Positions 1 through 9,896 of a stretch of DNA of 64,000 bases are shown here, piece by piece. Each line of letters opens with the position of its first letter. The stretch's first letter is position 1. Source of the DNA: Pengzhenrongella sp031582905 (lineage in GTDB: Bacteria > Actinomycetota > Actinomycetes > Actinomycetales > Cellulomonadaceae); NCBI RefSeq assembly GCF_031582905.1, contig NZ_CP133990.1, positions 3,534,001 through 3,598,000 of the forward strand. Reading direction: 5' to 3'. Made by a program: the position numbers and the translations under genes. The notes under the pieces were generated by a model. That model was not told the DNA's origin and searched no databases. It saw only the letters and a program-made list of their open reading frames with translations.

Positions 1-2
1 GG

Positions 3-293
3 CTCGTCCCGCGGTGGCTCGGTCGGCCGCGGGCATGGGTGCTGGGCAGCGGTGTCGTCGAGCTCGCGTGCGCGGCGGCCGTCGCGGTCCCGCGGACGCG
101 CCACGCCGGCGCGCTCGCGACCGCCGGGCTGTTCGTCGCGGTCTTCCCCGGGAACGTGCAGATGGCGCTGGACTCCCGTCCGGGCGCACGGTCGTGGGCG
201 CGACGTCCGGTGGTCGCGTGGGGTCGGCTGCCGCTGCAGGTGCCGCTCGTGCTGTGGGCGTGGCGGGTGGCCCGCACTAGCCTGCGCCCGTGA
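3..293 (+). CDS. DoxX-like membrane protein, 3' end
   Basis: This is the C-terminal part (about 96 residues) of a gene whose start lies before the window. The frame is open from base 3. The visible protein has hydrophobic stretches and the phrase VFPGNVQMALDS, which is typical of short DoxX-like four-helix membrane proteins of actinobacteria. The function of that family is poorly defined, so no substrate is proposed. Its stop codon overlaps a GTG (GTGA at 290-293) that would start the following transporter gene, suggesting translational coupling. The family call rests on pattern memory rather than on a search. Confidence 0.55.
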   Translation, partial: LVPRWLGRPRAWVLGSGVVELACAAAVAVPRTRHAGALATAGLFVAVFPGNVQMALDSRPGARSWARRPVVAWGRLPLQVPLVLWAWRVARTSLRP

Positions 294-1707
294 CCCCCGA
301 CACCCTGCCGCCGGCTGCGGCCCCGCCCCCGCGCCGCCCCGCAGGCAGGTCGCCGCCTGGGCGCTGTGGGACTGGGGCTCGGCAGCGTTCAACGCGGTCA
401 TCACCACGTTCGTGTTCACCCGGTGGCTGACCAGCGACGCGTTCGTCGACCCCGCGACCGTCGCCGACGCCGCGGCGGAGGGCCTGGACGGCGGCCCCGC
501 CACGACCGTGCTCGACGCGGTCCTCGCGCAGCACTCGGCGTGGCTGGGGTGGGGCCTGACGGCCGCGGGGCTCGTGGTCGCGCTGCTCGCACCGGTCATC
601 GGGGCCCGCTCGGACGACGCCGGACGGCGGCGTCGGTGGCTCGCCGTGCACACCGCGGTCACCGTGGCCGTGTGCGCCGCGATGTTCTTCGTCCGGCCGG
701 ACCCCGGGTCGCTCACCGCAAACCTGCTGCTCGGGATCGCGCTCCTGGCGACCGCCGACGTCTTCTTCGAGCTGGCGAGCGTCAACTACAACGCGATGCT
801 GGCGCAGGTCTCGACGCCCGCGACGCGTGGCCGGGTGAGCGGGATCGGCTGGGGCGCGGGGTACCTGGGCGGCATCGTGCTGCTGCTCGTGCTGTTCGTG
901 GGGTTCATCGACCCCGAGGTCGGCTGGTTCGGCGTGACCGGTGCCGACGGGCTCGACATCCGCCTGTCCGTGCTGCTCGCCGCGGTGTGGTTCGGGCTCT
1001 TCGCGGTGCCCGTCCTGCTCGCGGTGCCCGAGGCCCCGCCGAACGAGCGGCGGCCGCGGACCGGTGTCGTCGCCTCCTACCGCCGGCTCCTCGCCGACGT
1101 CGCCGCGCTGTGGCACCACCAGCGGCCCACCCTGCGGTTCCTCGTCGCGAGCGCGGTGTACCGCGACGGGCTGGCCGGGGTGTTCACGTTCGGCGCGGTG
1201 ATCGCCTCGGGGACGTTCGGGTTCAGCGCGAGCGAGGTCGTGCTGTTCGCCATCGCCGCGAACGTCGTCGCCGGGGTGTCCACGGTCGTCGCCGGCTTCC
1301 TCGACGACCGCGTGGGCCCCAAGGCGATCATCGTCACCGCGCTGGCCGGGCTGCTCGTCGCCGCCGCCGCCGTGTTCGTCCTGCACGACGCCGGGCAGAC
1401 GGCCTTCTGGGTCTTCGGCCTCGCGCTCTGCCTGTTCGTGGGGCCGGCGCAGTCCTGCAGCCGGTCGCTGCTGTCCCGGGTCATCCCGCCGGGGCGCGAG
1501 GCCGAGGTGTTCGGCCTGTACGCGACGACCGGCCGGGCCGCGAGCTTCCTCGCGCCGCTCGCGTTCTCCACGGCCGTCGTCGTCTCCGGCTCCCAGCACT
1601 GGGGCATCGTCGGGCTCATGGTCGTCGTGGGGCTGGGTCTGGCGCTGCTGCTGCCGCTGCCCGTCGGTGGGCGCCGGCCCCGGTCGCCGCAGCCGGTACC
1701 GCGATGA
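290..1707 (+). CDS. MFS transporter, UMF1/Atg22-like family (frameshift near start)
   Basis: Integral membrane transporter of the major facilitator superfamily. The N-terminal phrase ALWDWGSAAFNAVITTFVF is the hallmark of the UMF1 group (related to yeast vacuolar effluxer Atg22), followed by about eleven further hydrophobic segments. The substrate is unknown. The natural start appears to be GTG at 290, which overlaps the upstream stop, but from there the frame breaks within about 55 bases. Homology begins in the +1 register at about 346 and no start codon exists in that register. I infer a one-base error in the GC-rich stretch 320-345. The 3' end overlaps the next gene by ATGA. Confidence 0.75.
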
Positions 1708-2840
1708 CCGACGGCGGTTGGACCGACGTCGAGAGGCCCGACGTCGACCGCACCCCGTGGGTCGCGGACCCGCTGGGTCCGGGCTGGGAGCAGACCACGT
1801 TCGACCTGGGCGCCGACGACGAGGGGCCCGTGGTCGCGACGCTCGTCCGGCGCGTCCTGGCCGGCGCCGACCCGGCCGCCCCGGACGGCGGCGACCCCGC
1901 CGAGCCGGACGCGCCCGGCCGGGGCCGACCCGCGGTGCTGTACCTGCACGGCTTCAACGACTACTTCTTCCAGACGCACCTCGCCGACCGCTGCGAGGAG
2001 CACGGGTACACGCTGTACGCGCTCGACCTGCGCAAGTGCGGGCGCTCGCTGCGGCCGTGGCAGACGCCGCACTACTGCGCCGACCTGCGCGAGTACGTCC
2101 CCGAGCTCGACGCCGCGGCGCGGACGATCCGCACCGAGCTCGGGCACGCCCGCCTCGTGGTCATGGGGCACTCGACAGGTGGGCTGCTCGCGAGCCTGTG
2201 GGCGCACCGCGTCCGGCGTGCGGGGCTGGTGGACGCGCTCGTGCTCAACAGCCCCTGGTTCGACCTCAACGCGCCGTGGTTCCGGCGCGTGGTGCAGACC
2301 CGGGTCGTCGACGCGCTCGGGCCGCTCGACCCGCTGCGCGTGGTGTCCCGGGGCGGGTCGCCGTACTCGCGACGCCTGCACGTGAGCAACGGCGGACGCT
2401 GGGAGTACGACCTCGAGCTCAAGGCCGCCGCCGGCATCCCGGCGCGCGCCGGGTGGCTGCGGGCGATCCGCCGCGGTCACGCCCGCCTCGCCCGCGGGCT
2501 CGACGTGACCGTCCCGGTGCTCGTGTGCACGGCGGCGGCCAGCGGGCCGAACGACGAGGGCAAGCCCGACCTGGCGCGGCAGGACACCGTGCTCGACGTC
2601 GACCACATCGCGGCCCGCGCCCCGCTCCTCGGCCCCGAGGTGACCTTGGTGCGGATCGACGACGGGATCCACGACCTGAGCCTGTCGGACGAGCCGGCGC
2701 AGTCGGCCTTCTTCGCGACGGTGTTCGGCTGGCTCGCCGACCACCTCCCCGCCGGAGCAGGTCCGGGCCGGTCACCGTCCCGGGGCGCGCCCAGGATCGG
2801 GGAGGATGGCACCCGACCCGCGGCCGACGGCGCGGGCTGA
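1704..2840 (+). CDS. alpha/beta hydrolase (lysophospholipase-like)
   Basis: A 378-residue serine hydrolase. The oxyanion-side motif LYLHGFND lies near residue 81, the nucleophile elbow GHSTGG puts Ser near 156, and a late His in DGIHDLSLS near 323 completes the expected triad with an Asp in the preceding loop. The family includes monoacylglycerol lipases and lysophospholipases; the real substrate cannot be read from sequence. There is no signal peptide. An acidic linker of about 20 residues (48-70) precedes the fold. The ATG overlaps the upstream stop (ATGA), so it is probably co-translated with the transporter. About 35 residues at the C-terminus are low-complexity and may be nonessential. 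Confidence 0.8.
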   Translation: MTDGGWTDVERPDVDRTPWVADPLGPGWEQTTFDLGADDEGPVVATLVRRVLAGADPAAPDGGDPAEPDAPGRGRPAVLYLHGFNDYFFQTHLADRCEEHGYTLYALDLRKCGRSLRPWQTPHYCADLREYVPELDAAARTIRTELGHARLVVMGHSTGGLLASLWAHRVRRAGLVDALVLNSPWFDLNAPWFRRVVQTRVVDALGPLDPLRVVSRGGSPYSRRLHVSNGGRWEYDLELKAAAGIPARAGWLRAIRRGHARLARGLDVTVPVLVCTAAASGPNDEGKPDLARQDTVLDVDHIAARAPLLGPEVTLVRIDDGIHDLSLSDEPAQSAFFATVFGWLADHLPAGAGPGRSPSRGAPRIGEDGTRPAADGAG

Positions 2841-2853
2841 CGGAGGAGTTCGC

Positions 2854-4985
2854 GTGCACGGAGACCCGGTGTCCAGGGCGGTGTCCGACGACGCGAGCCA
2901 CGTGCTCGGCGAGCTCGCCATCGCCGCCGCCGGGATCGGCACGTTCGACTGGGACCTCGACGCCGGGGTCCTGACCTGGGACGACCAGCTCATCACGATG
3001 TTCGGCTTCGACCGCGACACGTTCGACCGCACCATCGACGGCTTCAACGCCGCGGTCCACCCCCACGACCTGCCACGCGTGACCCACGCGCTGCGGACGT
3101 CGATCGCGACCTGCGGCGACTACGAGGCCGAGTACCGCATCGTCCTGCCGAACGGCGCGACCCGCTGGATCGCTGCCCGCGGGCGGGCCCTGCCCGGTGA
3201 CGACGGACGCGCCCACCGTGTGCTCGGTGCCGCGTACGACACGACCGCCGGCCGGGAGAGCGGGACCCGGGTCGGCCGGGTTCTGGAGGCGATGCCCACC
3301 GCCTTCTACTCCACGGACCGGGAGTGGCGCTTCACGTACGTCAACGCGGAGGCCGAGCGACTGCTCGGTCGCACGCGCGACGAGCTGCTCGGCCGCATCC
3401 AGTGGGAGCTGTTCCCGGCCGCCGTCGACTCGGACTTCGAGACGCACTACCGGGCCGCGATGGCCACCGGGCGTCCGGTGACCTTCGAGGCCTACTACCC
3501 CGAGCCGCTCGACCAGTGGTACGAGCTGCGCGCCTGGCCGGGTCCTGACGGCCTGTCGGTGTACTTCGTGGAGATCACCGAGCGCCGCCGGGCGCAGGAG
3601 GACGCCGAACGCAGCGCGGAACGCGCCGCGCTCATGGCACGGGTGACGACCGAGCTCACCGAGACCCTGCAGGGCGGCGAGGCCGTCACCCGCCTCGCCC
3701 AGCTGCTCGTACCCACGCTCGCCGACTGGTGCATCGTCACGCTCGTCGACGACGACGAGCAGGCCGGCACGCGGCGTGGACTGCGGGACGTCGCCTGGTG
3801 GCACGCCGACCCGGCGCGGCGCGACCTGCTCGAGCGGTACGCGACCCACCGGCTGGAGTCGCTGCACGAGCGCTCGCTGCTCTCGCGCGCCCTCGAGACC
3901 GGTCAGACCGTGGCCGCGGAGTCCGACGCGACGCCCCAGGCCGCGGCCATGCTCGACCCGGGCCCCGCGCGGGACGCGCTGCTCGAGCTCGCACCGGAGA
4001 CGCTGCACGTGCTCCGCTGCGCGGCCGTGGTGGTCCGGTCGGCGTGGTCACCCTGGGCCGGGACGCCGGGCGCGGGCACCTGGAGGGCGAGGACCTCAGC
4101 ACCGCCCAGGAGGTCGCCGGACGAGCAGGCCTCGCGCTGGACAACTCACGCCTCTACCGCCAGCAGCGGCGGCTGGCCGAGGGCCTCCAACGGTCCATGC
4201 TCACCGCCCCGCCCGAGCCGGACCACGTGCAGATCACGGTGCGCTACGAGCCGGCCGCGCAGGCGGCCCAGGTGGGCGGGGACTGGTACGACGCGTTCCT
4301 GCAGCGGGACGGCGCGACGGTGCTGGTGATCGGCGACGTCGTCGGGCACGACATCGCGGCCGCGGCCGCCATGGGCCAGGTGCGCTCGCTGCTGCGCGGG
4401 ATCGCGGTCGCGACCGGGCTGGGCCCTGCCGGGCTACTGAGCGAGGTCGACCAGGCGCTGCGGACCCTGCAGACCGACACGATAGCGACCGCCGTGGTGG
4501 CGCGGGTGGAGCAGAGCGAGGACGAGCGCGAGCGCGGGGTGACGCACATCCGCTGGGCCAACGCGGGGCACCCGCCGCCCATGGTGCTGAACCCCGACGG
4601 CACCGTCGCGGTGCTCTCCGGGATCCGGCCGGACCCGCTGCTGGGCGTCCTGCCGGACGTCCGGCGGGTGGAGTCCGAGGTGTCCCTGGACCGCGGCGCG
4701 ACCGTGCTCCTGTACACCGACGGCCTCATCGAGCGCCGCGACCGCTCGCTCGTGGAGGGCATGGAGGCGCTGCGGGACGCGCTGGTGGAGCTGGGCGCCC
4801 TCGAGCTGGACGAGCTGTGCGACGCGATCCTCGCGCGCATGCTCCCGGACCACCCCGAGGACGACGTCGCCCTCGTGGCGGTCCGGCTGCACCGGCAGGA
4901 CCGCCCGCGGCCCGCGGAGGCCGGGCCGAACGACGTCCCGCCGGACGTGCCGGCGGCACCGGGGATCGTGGGCCAGCCGGGCTGA
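2854..4985 (+). CDS. PAS-PAS-GAF SpoIIE-type serine phosphatase (frameshift)
   Basis: Cytoplasmic sensor phosphatase of the PP2C/SpoIIE (RsbU-like) class, expected to dephosphorylate anti-anti-sigma factors in partner-switching stress pathways. Order: PAS domain (about 15-130), second PAS (135-255, ends with the ITERR phrase), GAF (270-450), then SpoIIE phosphatase with GGDWYDAF, GDVVGHD, ANAGHPPP, YTDGLIERR and a final DDVALV metal-binding Asp pair. The start is set at GTG 2854 because GGAGGAG lies 5 bases upstream; an ATG at 2806 would overlap the hydrolase. Near 4033 the frame shifts, and restoring one G in CCGG(G)TC reconnects VVVR to VGVVTLGRD. No sigma-factor partner is adjacent. Confidence 0.8.
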
Positions 4986-5029
4986 CGTGGTGCTGCCGGC
5001 CCTCGGGCCCACCGTTGGCGGTGGCCGCG

Positions 5030-5061
5030 GGCGGCCCGGCGCACGTCGGCGCCGGGCCGCC
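5030..5061. terminator. bidirectional hairpin terminator
   Basis: Perfect 13-bp stem (GGCGGCCCGGCGC with its complement) around a 6-base loop. It lies between the converging phosphatase and ABC-permease genes. There is no T-tract, as is usual in high-GC actinobacteria. Confidence 0.6.
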
Positions 5062-5066
5062 GTGCC

Positions 5067-6272
5067 TCAGCCGCGCAGCGCGTCGGTGAGCTTCATCCGC
5101 CCACCGGTGTGCAGCACGCCGCGCTGGTAGACGCGCGCGGCCAGCCAGATCAGCACCGGGATGGTGACCGCGCTGATCGCGATGGCGAGCGGCATCTCCC
5201 AGCCGGCGAGCGCCCCGAACGCGTCGCGCACCGGCATCATGAACGGCGCGAAGAACGGCACCTGGGACAGCACCCGGACCAGCGTGCTGTCCGGGTCGTT
5301 GGGGACGAGGAACATCGTCACGTAGAACGGCACGAACAGCAGGAACATCAGCGGGGTGGTGACCGAGCCGATGTCCTCCTGGCGCGAGACCAGTGCGGCG
5401 AACCCGCCGAACAGCAGCGCGTAGAGCAGGAACCCGAGCAGGAACCACACGACGAGCCAGATCATCGCCGCGCCGACGTCGACGCTCAGGCCCTCGACGC
5501 CGAGGATGCGGGTCGCCACGACGAGCGCCCCGCCCAGCACGACCACCTGGAACAACCCGTAGATGCCGATCCCGAGGATCTTGCCCGCGAGCAGCTGGGT
5601 CGGCTTGATGGTGGACAGCAGGATCTCCACCACGCGCGACGTCTTCTCCTCGACGACCCCCATCGCGATCATCGAGCCGGACCCGATGAGCGCGAACAGC
5701 AGCAGCGAGATCATCACGGTCGCGATCCCGAAGGCCGCGCCGTCGAACCCGGCCTCGTCGTCCGGCGGGTCGAGCGCCTCGACCTGCGGCACCGCCGCGG
5801 CCATCGCCTGCTCGAACTCGGTCGGGTCGCCGCCGAGCTCACCGATCCGGTCCGACACGACGTAGGCGCGGACCGCCGCGGTGACCATGTCCATGACGGC
5901 GGGGTCGGCCTCCTGGTGGACCACCACACGCGGTGACGCGGGGTCACCGGTGACGAAGGCGTCCAGCGGCGCGTCCGCCTCGTCGTCCCCGATCGCGGCG
6001 CGCGCCTCCTCCGCCGTCATCGTCGTGATCTCGACGTCCGTGCCGGTCGCCTGCGCGGCCGCACTGATCTGCGGCTCCAGCGCGGCGGTGCTCTGCTCGA
6101 CGGCGACCCGGGTCGCCTCCGGCGTGCTCTCGCGCTCCAGGAAGTACCGACCGACGCCCGCGCCGACGAGGATCACCACGAGCATGACGACCATCGAGAT
6201 GATGTTCGCCTTGGTCAGCATGCGGGTGACGATCTCCCGGCGCGCGACCATCCAGACCACGTTGCCCCTCAT
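5067..6272 (-). CDS. ABC-2 type transporter permease (NatB-like)
   Basis: A 401-residue integral membrane subunit of an ABC exporter. It has one N-terminal transmembrane helix (about residues 20-45), a large extracytoplasmic domain (45-180) and five or six clustered C-terminal helices, the layout of ABC-2 permeases such as NatB. The phrase VEEKTSRVVEILLSTIKP is the strongly conserved coupling-loop motif of this family. The start ATG overlaps the stop of the ATPase gene (ATGA at 6269-6272), so the two form one transcription unit with the ATPase first. The substrate is unknown; NatAB of Bacillus exports sodium, but many homologues have other cargo. Confidence 0.85.
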   Translation of the reverse strand: MRGNVVWMVARREIVTRMLTKANIISMVVMLVVILVGAGVGRYFLERESTPEATRVAVEQSTAALEPQISAAAQATGTDVEITTMTAEEARAAIGDDEADAPLDAFVTGDPASPRVVVHQEADPAVMDMVTAAVRAYVVSDRIGELGGDPTEFEQAMAAAVPQVEALDPPDDEAGFDGAAFGIATVMISLLLFALIGSGSMIAMGVVEEKTSRVVEILLSTIKPTQLLAGKILGIGIYGLFQVVVLGGALVVATRILGVEGLSVDVGAAMIWLVVWFLLGFLLYALLFGGFAALVSRQEDIGSVTTPLMFLLFVPFYVTMFLVPNDPDSTLVRVLSQVPFFAPFMMPVRDAFGALAGWEMPLAIAISAVTIPVLIWLAARVYQRGVLHTGGRMKLTDALRG

Positions 6273-7270
6273 GCCGCCACCTCTCGTCGGCCGCGGCGTC
6301 GTCGGCCCCCGTCGGGTGACTCCGCGGGCTCTGCGGGCTCGACCTCGGGGACGTCCGTCGCGGACACGACGCCGCGGAACAGGTCGGCCAGGGTCGGCCG
6401 GACGGGCGAGAACTCGTGCACCGTGCCCAGGCGCAGGGCGGACGTCAGCAGCGTCTGCGCGACCTCGGGCGAGGCGTCGTCGAGCTCGACGACGACGGCG
6501 CCCGGGCGCGGCGTGGCGGGCAGCACGGTGACGCCGGGGACCGCGGTGACCGTCGCGGCGACCGCGGCGTCCTCGGCGCGGACGTCGAGGAGGTAGCGCG
6601 GCCGGTCGGTGCGGCGCAGCTCGTCGATGGTGCCCAGGGCCTCCATCTGCCCGGAGCGGACGATGCCGACGCGGTCGCACAACCGCTCGACCAGGTCGAG
6701 CTGGTGGCTGGAGAAGATGACCGGCACGCCGGCGTCGGCGCGCTCGCGCAGCACGGTGCTCATGACGTCGACGGCGACCGGGTCGAGCCCCGAGAAGGGC
6801 TCGTCCAGCACGAGGATGTCGGGGTCGTGGACGAGGGCCGCGGCGAGCTGGACGCGCTGCTGGTTGCCGAGCGAGAGCTTCTCGACGTTGTCCCCACGCC
6901 GGGCGCCGACGCCGAGACGGTCCGTCCAGCGGTCGACGGCGCTGCGGGCGTCGGCGGGGCTCATGCCGTGCAGCCCGGCGAGGAACATGAGCTGGTCGCC
7001 CACCTTCATCTTCGGGTAGAGCCCGCGCTCCTCGGGCATGTAGCCGACACGGCGACGCGCCTCGAGATCCAGGGCGGACCCGTTCCAGCGCACCTCGCCC
7101 GAGTCCGCGGCGAGGACGCCGAGCATGATGCGCATCGCCGTCGTCTTGCCGGCGCCGTTGGAGCCGACGAAGCCGAAGATCTCACCGGCTCGGACGTCGA
7201 AGGTCAGGTCCTGGAGGGCCCGCAGGCTCCCGTAGGACTTGTTCAGGTGGTCGATCTCGAGCACGCTCAC
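6269..7270 (-). CDS. ABC transporter ATP-binding protein (NatA-like)
   Basis: A 333-residue ATPase partner of the downstream permease. Walker A is GSNGAGKTT, the signature is LSLGNQQRV, Walker B is ILVLDEPFSGLD and the switch is SSHQ. About 90 C-terminal residues form the extension often seen in drug, peptide or ion exporters of the DrrA/NatA type, with an Arg-rich tail. The start is set at GTG 7270 because GGGAGGG sits about 10 bases upstream on the minus strand; a second GTG at 7264 is possible. The two genes are probably transcribed from the 7.3-7.6 kb intergenic region. Confidence 0.88.
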   Translation of the reverse strand: MSVLEIDHLNKSYGSLRALQDLTFDVRAGEIFGFVGSNGAGKTTAMRIMLGVLAADSGEVRWNGSALDLEARRRVGYMPEERGLYPKMKVGDQLMFLAGLHGMSPADARSAVDRWTDRLGVGARRGDNVEKLSLGNQQRVQLAAALVHDPDILVLDEPFSGLDPVAVDVMSTVLRERADAGVPVIFSSHQLDLVERLCDRVGIVRSGQMEALGTIDELRRTDRPRYLLDVRAEDAAVAATVTAVPGVTVLPATPRPGAVVVELDDASPEVAQTLLTSALRLGTVHEFSPVRPTLADLFRGVVSATDVPEVEPAEPAESPDGGRRRRGRREVAA

Positions 7271-7680
7271 GCGGCCGTTCCCTCCCGGGGGTGGTGGCCC
7301 GCTCCCGGCTCGGCACGACAGCCCCGGTCGGGGCACCGCACCGCGCCGCGATCGCGGGTTCGTGGTGGTCCGGCCAACGTAGCAAGTCGCGGGTCGGAGC
7401 GGTGCGTGGTAAAGCGCGTGGTGGTGCGGGCGCGGTCCGGGCGCGCCCGCCCGACGTGATGAGGGCGATCGCCTCGGCGAAGAATTGACGGAAAGCCCAC
7501 GCGCACCGTCGGTGCTGATTCGCGGGCATCGGCGCCGACGCCACCCGTCGATATGAACAGGCAGCCCACACGTCACGCTCTCCACAGCACCGGGAATGGG
7601 CCGGGAGAATGTCTGTGGGTCGCCGGAGAATTGTGGGGCCGGCACGGGCCGGGCGCAGCGACCGGAGGGAGGCGGCATTC
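7271..7680. other. intergenic region between the ABC exporter and the DUF222 gene
   Basis: 410 bases with no convincing gene. It is less GC-rich than its neighbours and separates two divergent genes, so it should hold both promoters. I see only short AT-containing islands (for example around 7482-7490 and 7608-7630) and no clear -35/-10 pair. A strong purine-rich ribosome binding site (GGAGGGAGG, about 7664-7672) precedes the DUF222 start. Confidence 0.5.
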
Positions 7681-9028
7681 ATGGACGAACCCGCTCTGCC
7701 GTCGCCGGAGAGCGAGGACGGCGACACCGCGTCGCTCGCCCCTCAGGTCGCTGCGGCCTTGGCGTCGATGGACGCCGCGGTGTCCGTGCTCGCAGACCTG
7801 GACCTGTCGGTGCTCGATGGCCGCCAGGCAGCCGTGGTCACCCGCCGACTCGCGGAGGTGACCAGCCGCGCGGCCGTGGCGAAGGTCCGGTTGCTGCCGG
7901 TGATCGACGACGACGGCGTCTGGACGCTCAGCGGTGCGCGGTCGTTCCCGGTGTGGCTGGCCCACGACCACCGGCTGTCGGTCGCGACTGCCCGGGCGCA
8001 GGTGCGGCTGGGGCGGACGCTGCGTGACCACCACCGGTCACTGCGGCTGCTGCCGTGGCGGGTGAGGTGACGGTGGAGCAGGCGCAGGTCATCGCGACCC
8101 TCGCTCCCACGAGCGAGCAGCGTCGCGAGCTGCTGGCGGACCCTGAGCACGAGTGCAACAAGACCCTCGTGGTGGAGCAGGCGCGGCAGCTGTCGGTCGA
8201 CGAGACCCGGGTGCTCGTCCGCCACTGGGCCGCCTATGCCGACCCGGACGCCGACGACCGCGGGTACGTCGACTCGTGCGACCGCGAACGCCTGGACATC
8301 GCCCGCCTCGGGGACGGGTACCGGGTCGAGGGGCAGCTCACCGCGGAGCACGGGCAGGCGCTCAAGGCCGCCCTCGCCGCAGTGACGCCGGTGCCGGCGG
8401 CGGATGACGACCGCACCTCGTCCCAACGGCGCGCTCACGCCCTCGGCGACGTGGCCCAGGTCGTGCTCGACAACGGGCTCGCCGGCACCGGGCGCGCGGT
8501 ACGCCCGGTGGTGACCGTGCTGGTCGACTACCCGACCCTGGCCGCCCTGGTCACCGCCGCAGACACCCGGCCCCGGCAGGGCAGCCTCCTCGACGACGCG
8601 GGCAGCGGGGACGGGGCGAGCGACGAGGGCCCGTCCCGCACCCCACCGGTGCTGACAAAGGCGATGCTGACCGGCCAGACCGTCGCCGGGGGCCCGTCGG
8701 CCGTACCGAACGAACGTTTACCCGAGCCAGGCGCGCAGCGATCATCGCCCGCGACAAACACTGCCGATATCCCACGTGCACCGCACCACCCATCATCTGC
8801 CAGGCGCACCATGTCGAACAATGGGCACGCGACGGCGGAAAGACGAGCGTGGACAACGGCATCCTGCTGTGCGCATTCCACCACCGGACGATCCACGACC
8901 GCGACATCGCCATTCGCCGTCACCACGGCCGATGGGAGTTCACCGACCGCCACGGGACGACGATCGATCCCGACCGGGACAGACCGCTCGCCGCGCGCTG
9001 GCGGAGATCCGGACCAGCGACGGGATGA
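7681..9028 (+). pseudogene. DUF222 / HNH endonuclease family gene, disrupted
   Basis: Member of the DUF222 (13E12-repeat) family that ends in an HNH nuclease domain; such genes are often multicopy in actinobacteria and their role is unclear. The N-terminus runs from ATG 7681. At about 8031 the protein continues in a second frame (PVTAAAVAGEVTVEQAQVI), and at about 8705 in a third (RTFTRARRAAIIARDKHC), which holds the HNH core CRYPTC, QAHHVEQW and CAFHHRTIHD before a stop at 9026. The stretch that usually joins the middle and HNH parts looks shortened by some 15-25 residues. GC content is lower than in neighbouring genes. Two frame breaks plus the missing segment favour a decayed gene, but sequence errors explain part of it. 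Confidence 0.6.
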
Positions 9029-9148
9029 CGGGGCGGCTGCAGGGTCGGTGCATCCAGCAGCGATCCTCCGCCCGTAGTGGGAGCAGGACGTCACCCCGAC
9101 GCCCCGCGCGCACCGCCGCGCGACCCTCACCCCGAGGAGCTGGTCCCC

Positions 9149-9802
9149 ATGAGCCACCGCCGTCTCGTGACCTCCCTGGCCGCCGCGGCCGTCGCCGTCG
9201 GCACGGTCGCCGCACCTGCGGCCGCCGCACCGACAGCCGCATCCGCCGCCGCCGGACCGGGCACGACGAGCCTCGCCTCGGTCCTGCTGGCCGACGGCGA
9301 CACCTTCGATCACCGCTGGTCCGACTACGACGTCGTCACCCAGGTCGTGCTGGCGGTCCTGGCTGCCAAGCCGGACAGCCCGGTGGGCCTGCTGACCGAC
9401 GGCACGGTCCCGCTGACGGCTTTCCTGCCCGACGACCGCGCCTTCCGCATCCTCGCCCGTGACGTGACCGGCAGCTGGGAGCGCACCGAGTCCGCCGTCT
9501 TCGACGACGTCGCGTCGCTCGGCATCGACACCGTCGAGGCGGTCCTGCTCTACCACGTGGTCCCCGGCGCCACGATCGACTCCCGCACCGCGCTCGCCTC
9601 CGACGGCGCCGCGCTGACGACCGCGAGCGGCGGCACGGTCACCGTCGACGTCCTGAGCCGCCGTGGCGGCGTGGCCCGGCTCGTCGACGCCGACCGCAAC
9701 GACTTCAACCCGTTCCTGGACCGCCGCGCGCTCGACGTCAACGCGGGCAACGCGCAGATCGCCCACGGCATCACCGCGGTGCTGCGGCCGGCCGACCTCT
9801 GA
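9149..9802 (+). CDS. secreted fasciclin-domain protein
   Basis: A 217-residue exported protein. Residues 1-30 form a Sec signal peptide (RRL, an Ala/Val-rich core, then APAAAA). The rest is one fasciclin (FAS1) domain, recognised from TAFLPDDRAF (H1 region), LLYHVVPG, and NGNAQIAHGI-like text near the C-terminus (NAGNAQIAHGITAVL). FAS1 domains mediate cell-surface or matrix adhesion; MPB70 of mycobacteria is a known relative. No anchor motif is present, so it is probably released or loosely surface-bound. The start was chosen for the GAGGA ribosome binding site about 12 bases upstream and the signal peptide that follows directly. Confidence 0.85.
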   Translation: MSHRRLVTSLAAAAVAVGTVAAPAAAAPTAASAAAGPGTTSLASVLLADGDTFDHRWSDYDVVTQVVLAVLAAKPDSPVGLLTDGTVPLTAFLPDDRAFRILARDVTGSWERTESAVFDDVASLGIDTVEAVLLYHVVPGATIDSRTALASDGAALTTASGGTVTVDVLSRRGGVARLVDADRNDFNPFLDRRALDVNAGNAQIAHGITAVLRPADL

Positions 9803-9813
9803 CCCACGACAGG

Positions 9814-9857
9814 GGCGACGGGGTGGCCGGTCGATCCCGACCGACCACCCCGTCGCC
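9814..9857. terminator. hairpin terminator after the fasciclin gene
   Basis: A 20-bp stem with one mismatch and an ATCC tetraloop, starting 12 bases after the fasciclin stop codon. No T-tract follows. Confidence 0.7.
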
Positions 9858-9896
9858 ACCGCACGGCCGACGTTCCGCCGTGCCTACCGTGAGCCC

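Noticed and set aside
277..1599. Long minus-strand frame over the MFS transporter
   Set aside because: Charged, motif-free translation antisense to a clear membrane protein; a codon-bias shadow.
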